In this document: one piece after another, positions 58,983-64,000 of the stretch
Layout: every line of letters starts with the position of its first letter
Numbering within the stretch: position 1 is the stretch's first letter
Assembly (NCBI RefSeq): GCF_910592395.1
Contig: NC_088308.1
Span: 14,215,001-14,279,000, forward strand
Direction: 5' to 3'
Length of the DNA stretch: 64,000 nucleotides
DNA from: Lineus longissimus
Lineage: Eukaryota > Nemertea > Pilidiophora > Heteronemertea > Lineidae
Notes under the pieces: generated by a model
Told to the model about the DNA's origin: nothing
What the model saw: the letters and a program-made list of their open reading frames with translations, nothing else
The model's database searches: none
Made by a program: the position numbers and the translations under genes

Positions 58983-60018
58983 CGTCGTCCGTTAGCAGGG
59001 CACGTTTCGTAACTGTTAGAGCTATTGAGTTGAAACTTGGTACACATGTACCCTTATGTAATGACACCTTGGAGACTAAGTTTCAATCCGATTCGTTTCA
59101 TGGTTTGGCCACCAGGGGGCCAAACGTTAAAAGTGAAAATATGCAATATCTCCCTTAATAGTAGTCGGGAAATTTTGAAAAAAATTTGGTAGGTACTCCT
59201 AGCAAAGGTGCATCATATATCCTCCGGGTTTTTGATTTGACCTCCTTTTCAAGGTCACAGAGGTCAAATGGTGTAAATTGGCTGTTAGGATGTAACGATG
59301 GCACGTTTCTAAACTGCAATGACTATTGATACCAAATTTGGTACACATTTACCCCTTAGTCAGGTGATCTCAGGGACCAAAGTTTGGTCCAATATGATTC
59401 ACCACTTGACCACCAGGGGGCAAAATCCAAAAACCTTAAAAATGTGATTATTCCTTAACTTCTTGCCCGATTGCCATCAATTTGATATCGTGGGTACATC
59501 TAACCACCATACAGTGTATGTCACACAGGTTTTTAATTTGACCTTCTTGTCAAGGTCACAGAGGTCAAATGGCATAAATTCGCCGTCAGGCCGTAACTAT
59601 GGCACGTTTCTTAACTGCAATGACTATTGATCACAAATTAAGTACACATGTACCCCTTGGTCAGGTGATCTCAGGTACCGAAGTTTGGTGCAATCTGATT
59701 TGCCGTTTGGCCTCCAGGGAGGGGGCCAAATCCTAAATTCTTCAAAATGCCATTATACCTAGTAATGACTTGCCTGATTGGCACCAATTTTATATCATAG
59801 GTACATCTAATTCTAACAACCATTCAATGTGTCACCCGGGTCTTCTTTGATTTGACCTACTTTTCAAGGTCACAGAGGTCGAATGAACTGTAAATTGGCC
59901 ATTTTGGGGAAATTGTAATTGCTTGGACCTACATCAAACCTAACACTACATGACACAATACCATGCTCTTTATCCATCTTTCCTCCACATGAGGTGAGCA
60001 CAATGGCCCTGGCCATTT
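58904..60018. mobile_element. GCTCACCT-hairpin repeat family, copy B (about 1.12 kb)
   Basis: Inverted relative to 24673-25789 and nearly identical along its whole length, with the same hairpin end, (CGT)n tract and AATGGCC palindrome end. It interrupts the unrecognised gene. TTTT-like flanks give no decisive target duplication. Confidence 0.85.
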
Positions 60019-60752
60019 TTCAGTTTGTTTTAATCCCCGTTGAATTTTTTTCATTTCATCTTTGACGCTTTTGATATTGGCTGTCCTCATACCAGTCCAT
60101 TTTACTTCAAATGAATTACTTTCTATTCCCTCCGGATGTAAAAACTTGTCTATTGAAAGGTTTGCAAAAGTCGCCATAGATTTATTTGCATGACCACCAA
60201 AAACAGTTTCATCCATATGACGAAATTTCCGTTCAGTCATGTTATCAGTCAGAAGAAGTGGGTTTCTTTGTTCATGTAGATTTGCAGTGTACATAACTTC
60301 TGATGTGAAAGAATCAGCCCAGTTTTCAGAATCAAACCACTCCGAAGAAAGGTATGAAATAATTTTGACTTTGCTTCTTCAGGTAATAAATTTGTTGGGA
60401 TTGTATTGGTGATGAATTTCTTATATGACTGTATCATATGCTGCCTACTCTCTATATCCCAACTCCTCATGATACATTTGAAGCCAATTTCCAGGGGTCT
60501 TAAAAACAGTTTAAGGTGATTGTCAGCCTTAGTGATGTGTTTTCGGAATGCTTGTAAGCCATGAAAATTACAAAGAGATGATGAAAGGCCTGTTTTTTGG
60601 GCTGCACTACGAATAGAATTGCTCTTGTCATGTTGTAAAATTGGGCTGATAGGATTCTTTGAAGAACATTGGCCCAAGAAGAAAAAATCACTTCTGTCAT
60701 CAAAAATAATCATTTCTTGTTGATGGGAACACTTTTCATCTTCGCAAGGCAC

Positions 60753-61251
60753 ATTTGACAGAACAATTTGAAGGGTACAACAATGTGAATTTGTGTCTTC
60801 GCTGTTGGAAACCCCAAGGACTGCTCCTCTACCAATAAGAAGTTAAAGAAACAGCATAAACGTCAAAATTCCCGCAAGAAGAAGGACGTCACATGACATA
60901 CATGTGATCAAATAGTTGATACATACTAGATTTACAAAGTGCAAATCGACGGCTGCGGCCAACTAAGAAACCCGGGAAACTGGTCACTCACCCGAGTCAT
61001 GAAATCTATTATTGCTACTTTACCCTTCAATATAACGAACATCAAAACATGGTGACAGCTTAAGGGCTCCATGAAAGAAAGATTAAGAAGAAAGTCTCCT
61101 CCATCACAGGTCAAAGTAATCGTAATGGCAGTAAAACCCATAATTTGAATAATCAAACTCAAAGTGACATTGCCAATAGCGTGAAACCATGATGTTTTAG
61201 TGTACATACACGTGACGTGTGTATTGCTGTGTGTATTGTAAACGCTTACGA
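60753..61251. other. No supported gene
   Basis: No reading frame or repeat that I can support. Confidence 0.3.
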
Positions 61252-61987
61252 TGCCAGCTGATGAACCAGACACCCGTCCCGTAGCTGTTGCTGCACCCCT
61301 GGCCCTGGCCCGCCCGCTTACTGCCGATACAACCACCCGCTCCAATTGACTTATCTGATGAGGCTAATGCTGATGAAGGGGGGAAGTTGTGGTGGCAACT
61401 ATGGGAAAACTATGCCATTGGCATTGTTGCTGATTTGGAAAGAAGGGACGAGGCCTACAGAGTTGCATTGTTCAAGAGTGCGCTTGGAACGCAGGGTCTC
61501 AAGATCCTGAACAGCTTCACATTTGACGCAGCTGCTGGCGAGTCGAGCAAAAGTCGGAAGGACATTGTCAAAATCATGATCACATCATTGGAACTGTAAA
61601 CGAAAACGTATGAGAGACTCAAGTTCAATTCAATGGATATTGGCACTGTGTTCTCGCCGAAGAAAGTAGTTACCTCACTACAGTGCAAACCCGTTATGGC
61701 AGATATCGTTGGAAAAGATTACGGTTTGGTTTGTGTTTGTCTAGTGAAATCTTTCAACATCGATTTATACAGATCCTGAGTGGTCTGACAGGAGTGCTGT
61801 GCATAGCAGAGGACGTCTTCGCGTATGGTGTTGGGGAAACTTATCAAGAGGCATGTGTAGACCATGATAAGAACATTCACAGCTCACTTCAACGAGGACG
61901 TGAAAACGGTGTAATATTCAATTTGGATAAGGTTGAGCTATGTGAACCAAAAATAGGTTTCTCAGGACACATTGTGTCAGCCAATTA
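61252..61987 (+). pseudogene. Internally deleted Ty3/Gypsy retrotransposon relic
   Basis: A gag start (ATG at 61252, frame lost near 61345, then KLWWQLWENYAIGIVADLERRD and ALGTQGLKILNSFTFD up to 61596) lies about 90 bp from an RT fragment (YRWKRLRFGLCLSSEIFQ, IAEDVFAYG, ENGVIFNLDKVELC, to 61987). Everything between gag and RT motif B is missing. The RT catalytic motif reads AED where DD is normal. Non-functional. Confidence 0.75.
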
Positions 61988-62374
61988 AAGCCAATTAAAG
62001 TTGCCATATTTCCAATACAAAACCGAAATAACCTAGCATGCATTATCCTTATACTTTAAAGACTTTACTACAAGTACAACCTGTTAAGTCTGTACACTGG
62101 TACACAAAGAACAACACAGCTTATTCATACAGTCCGTGTGACTAACTCGAGTGAATAGGTCAGTTTTATCCTTAAAGAACAAATCTAACCTTTGGACTAG
62201 ATCCAAAGAGCAACCTATGCAAGCGCGATCTGTTGTAATTTTTATTAACTAAAATTTACACTGGTTTTCAAATTCATTAATGCAAGGATGAAGAGTCGTA
62301 AGATTTTTAGTTACGTCTCTAGTCCTAGAGAATGGCTTAGCTCCGAAGGTGGTGAAAATAAAAGAACACAATAA
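61988..62374. other. AT-rich sequence, possible element edge
   Basis: Composition shifts to AT-rich after the Gypsy relic. A 28-codon ORF at 62288-62374 is of doubtful meaning. Confidence 0.3.
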
Positions 62375-62752
62375 CCGACACTTTCAGTGATAAAACAAGA
62401 TATTAAGTACTATCCTGTTCCTACTAAGCATGATACTAATTTCTCATATGATTTCTTTAACTTACAAATAAGTGTTAATACTAATAGCTTCTTTAAACTT
62501 AAGGAACCCAACATAGTTCCAGGACTTTTAAGATTGAAAAAACAGGGAAGACTGTTTAAGGATGCAGAAGCAACCGCTATTGAATTACCAGAACCAGTTT
62601 ACAGGGTTGCTAGTAAGGGTTTGAGTAGGTGGCCAGTTTTGAAAAATAGGTGGCCAGGCATTGGCATGTTTGGGACGCATGCTAGATGGGGCGTAGCCCC
62701 CGAGGCGCACAAACAGTGCGTGCCAAGGGGGCATTTAGTGCGGTATCAGTAG
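62375..62752 (+). pseudogene. Unidentified AT-rich reading frame with GC-rich hairpin tail
   Basis: Open for 125 codons with no ATG before about codon 97, so it is a 5'-truncated fragment. The first part (YYPVPTKHDTNFSYDFFNLQIS, cut here) is of unknown family with Polinton-like base composition. The C-terminal 30 codons lie in a GC-rich insert made of hairpins (62664-62682, 62688-62700, 62704-62724). Confidence 0.4.
62664..62724. repeat. GC-rich multi-hairpin insert
   Basis: GCATG-N9-CATGC, then GGGGC-GTA-GCCCC, CGA, then GCGCAC-AAACA-GTGCGT. The adjacent short hairpins with a 3-nt first loop and 3-base spacer echo the double-hairpin layout of the Polinton at the left, with unrelated stems. 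It lies inside an AT-rich frame. Confidence 0.5.
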
Positions 62753-63086
62753 GTTATGTGGAATTAACTCTTGTTTTATGTATCATTAGAAAGGCTATTC
62801 TGTCTGGATTACAATGGAAAACAAAGATTGTAAATTAAGGTGCATATCTTAGGAATGTAAGCTCCAAATTGAAACGATCTCTTGGCAGATAAAATGCTGA
62901 AGTCGGCAGAGCGTAATTAGGCCTGGACGGAGTTTTAACGAGAGATTGCGTGGGAGTTGGGAATTGGATCGTTAGTGCATGCACACTGTGACGATGTTTG
63001 GGGCAAGATGAGGGACTGGGATAAGTCTTTTGTTGTAAAGGTTTTTTTTTAAAGCCAGTCAAAAGTAGCCGACCCGGCAAGTGTGA
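62753..63086. other. No supported gene
   Basis: Intervening sequence of higher GC between two AT-rich frames. Confidence 0.3.
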
Positions 63087-63608
63087 GTAGACGGTCAATT
63101 TGGTCGACAGCCGGCTTCTAATGACAACCCTGAGTTTATCATAGCTGTATGGTTTGCTACCACTGGTTGTGGTATTTTAAAAGACGATCATTTGAATCAC
63201 AGAGATCATTTGATTAGGTCAATTTACAGGTTTCATACTTACTATCTAATGTTAAAGATATTTAAAAATCTAGAGATAGGTGAAGGTATTTACAATGAAG
63301 GTAATAACAACATTAATCGTAAGAAACTTAAAGAGCTATTGAGTGAGTTTGGTTTAAAGGATCAGTATGACTTCTTGGTATTTAATGTAAATGGCGTTTG
63401 GCAGGGTTGGAGTGAACCACTCTACGTTCCTGTGATAAACGTTCCAGAGTTTTATCTTGTGAATAATAAAATTAATTTCCTTTTACACCAGGTTTATGAA
63501 AATAGAACACCACCAATGTTCTATGAAGATTGGAAAACTGGTATGGATGACCTAATTTGGGATCTTTGGTGGATTAAAGATCACCTTAATAAACACAGAC
63601 GTGTTTAA
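63087..63608 (+). CDS. Unidentified protein, 5' truncated
   Basis: Frame open from 63087 without an ATG in the early part. It contains AVWFATTGCGILKDDHLNHR, SIYRFHTYYLMLKIFKNLEI and a Trp-rich end (WKTGMDDLIWDLWWIKDHL). The strong, uninterrupted composition suggests real coding sequence of a virus-like element, but I do not recognise it. It overlaps the next frame by a few bases. Confidence 0.45.
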   Translation, partial: VDGQFGRQPASNDNPEFIIAVWFATTGCGILKDDHLNHRDHLIRSIYRFHTYYLMLKIFKNLEIGEGIYNEGNNNINRKKLKELLSEFGLKDQYDFLVFNVNGVWQGWSEPLYVPVINVPEFYLVNNKINFLLHQVYENRTPPMFYEDWKTGMDDLIWDLWWIKDHLNKHRRV

Positions 63609-63642
63609 TTCTCAAAATCAGAATTTTACTCAAACATATCAG

Positions 63643-63900
63643 ATGTTTATGATTAAAAAATCTAAAAGTTTAAGTAATCCTGGAATACAGAGGTTGAATG
63701 ACTCTATCAGGACATATGTTTACTGTCTTTTGGGATCACAGGGAGATACTAGAACAACGATAGTTGGAATACTCGGGACAGAGTTAGATGCTCAGAGGGA
63801 GTTTAACAAGCTGCAATGGGATTCGATACTTGACACCCTGATATTCCGACCTCAATTCGAAGGTATCAGAATGCCGTTACCCAAACACACACAAGACTAG
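63643..63900 (+). CDS. Unidentified small protein
   Basis: 85 codons from an ATG at 63643 (MFMIKKSKSLSNPGIQRLND...SQGDTRTTIVGILGTELDAQ). The frame is also open upstream to a GTG at 63601 that overlaps the previous gene's stop. Tightly packed with its neighbours as in a compact viral or Polinton-type genome. Function unknown. Confidence 0.45.
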   Translation: MFMIKKSKSLSNPGIQRLNDSIRTYVYCLLGSQGDTRTTIVGILGTELDAQREFNKLQWDSILDTLIFRPQFEGIRMPLPKHTQD

Positions 63901-63941
63901 ATTTTGTAATAGGACCTGGGCTGTATATCATAGGGTCAGAC

Positions 63942-64000
63942 ATGGTTCTAGATGTAGGTAAGATAGATAACTACAATAATAACATCTTGATAGCTCCAAG
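63942..64000 (+). CDS. Start of a possible further gene, 3' partial
   Basis: ATG at 63942 opens a frame (MVLDVGKIDNYNNNILIA) that runs off the window. Only 19 codons are visible, so this is tentative. Confidence 0.25.
   Translation, partial: MVLDVGKIDNYNNNILIAP

Larger units (their letters stand above)
57519..60752 (-). pseudogene. Unrecognised multi-segment gene split by a repeat
   Basis: Minus-strand coding segments in order: 60752-60249 (SIRSAAQKTGLSSSLCNFHG, LRPLEIGFKCIMRSWDIESR), 60294-60020 (HMDETVFGGHANKSMATFANL, KSVKDEMKKIQRGLK), then after the 58904-60018 insertion a frame resumes (AAIPEGFFVDSGGDVDG to RSYSQ at about 58572, ending at a GTGATT donor-like site), then 58277-57519 (HYGGHRNTFSEGLN, then KERHAGRKRNRVASRG). 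Composition is coding-like across all segments. I do not recognise the family; it may be a host gene, a captured gene or a transposon gene. A pogo MITE lies in the intron-like gap. Confidence 0.5.

Noticed and set aside
62317-62330. CTCTAG-TC-CTAGAG hairpin near GGCTTAGCTCC as another double hairpin
   Set aside because: The second stem does not pair properly and spacing differs from the family; probably chance in AT-rich DNA.
1-64000. tRNA or rRNA genes
   Set aside because: No cloverleaf with conserved box A and B spacing and no rRNA core sequence was noticed; a tRNAscan/Infernal run would settle it.

Overview
The window looks like nuclear DNA of a marine invertebrate. It is densely packed with eukaryotic transposable elements, has no bacterial operons, and carries MITEs, LINEs, Harbinger, piggyBac, pogo, BEL/Pao and Ty3 relics, tri- and tetranucleotide microsatellites and spliced-gene signals. 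I cannot place it to species. Nearly all recognisable coding capacity belongs to mobile elements, and no intact host gene is evident.

Left part (1 to about 16.3 kb): most of a Polinton/Maverick element, a virus-like self-synthesising DNA transposon. Its left end lies outside the window. Genes seen are a protein-primed family B DNA polymerase, a chromodomain retroviral-type integrase, an A32-like packaging ATPase, a double-jelly-roll major capsid protein, a minor capsid (penton-like) protein, an HNH endonuclease with zinc modules, and several small membrane or coiled-coil proteins. No adenain-like protease was found. The reading frames are mostly intact, so the copy looks young. It carries two unusual sequence-level features. 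The first is a family of over 30 short double-hairpin palindromes (GAGC-N3-GCTC next to GGAC-N3-GTCC, about 29-30 bp) scattered between genes and inside the reading frames of at least nine genes, in both orientations and all three frames, with paired stem changes. The second is a TAAAT motif at or just upstream of nearly every start codon, usually as TAAATG.

Middle part (16.6-24.1 kb): a decayed BEL/Pao LTR retrotransposon on the minus strand (gag, protease, RT, RNase H, integrase). It is broken by frameshifts, stop codons and a nested 1.08-kb terminal-inverted-repeat (TIR) transposon with a 9-bp target duplication.

From 24 to 62 kb: layered repeats. These include a family whose end is a GCTCACCT hairpin (inverted near-identical copies at 24.7 and 58.9 kb, relatives at 28.5, 46.8, 48.6 and 52.8 kb); an element crowded with CTGGAA-type motifs (27.0-29.6 kb); foldback elements; a G/C-tract-rich composite repeat (32-43 kb); a 5'-truncated LINE with reverse transcriptase (35.2-37.2 kb) and a second LINE fragment; a 7.46-kb PIF/Harbinger element with CTG target duplications (43.9-51.4 kb); and pogo and piggyBac derivatives. 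An unrecognised minus-strand gene (57.5-60.8 kb) is split by one of these repeats.

Right end (61.2-64 kb): a deleted Ty3/Gypsy relic, then an AT-rich stretch of ATG-less or truncated reading frames that resembles the Polinton in composition and itself contains GC-rich hairpins. It may be the edge of a second virus-like element.
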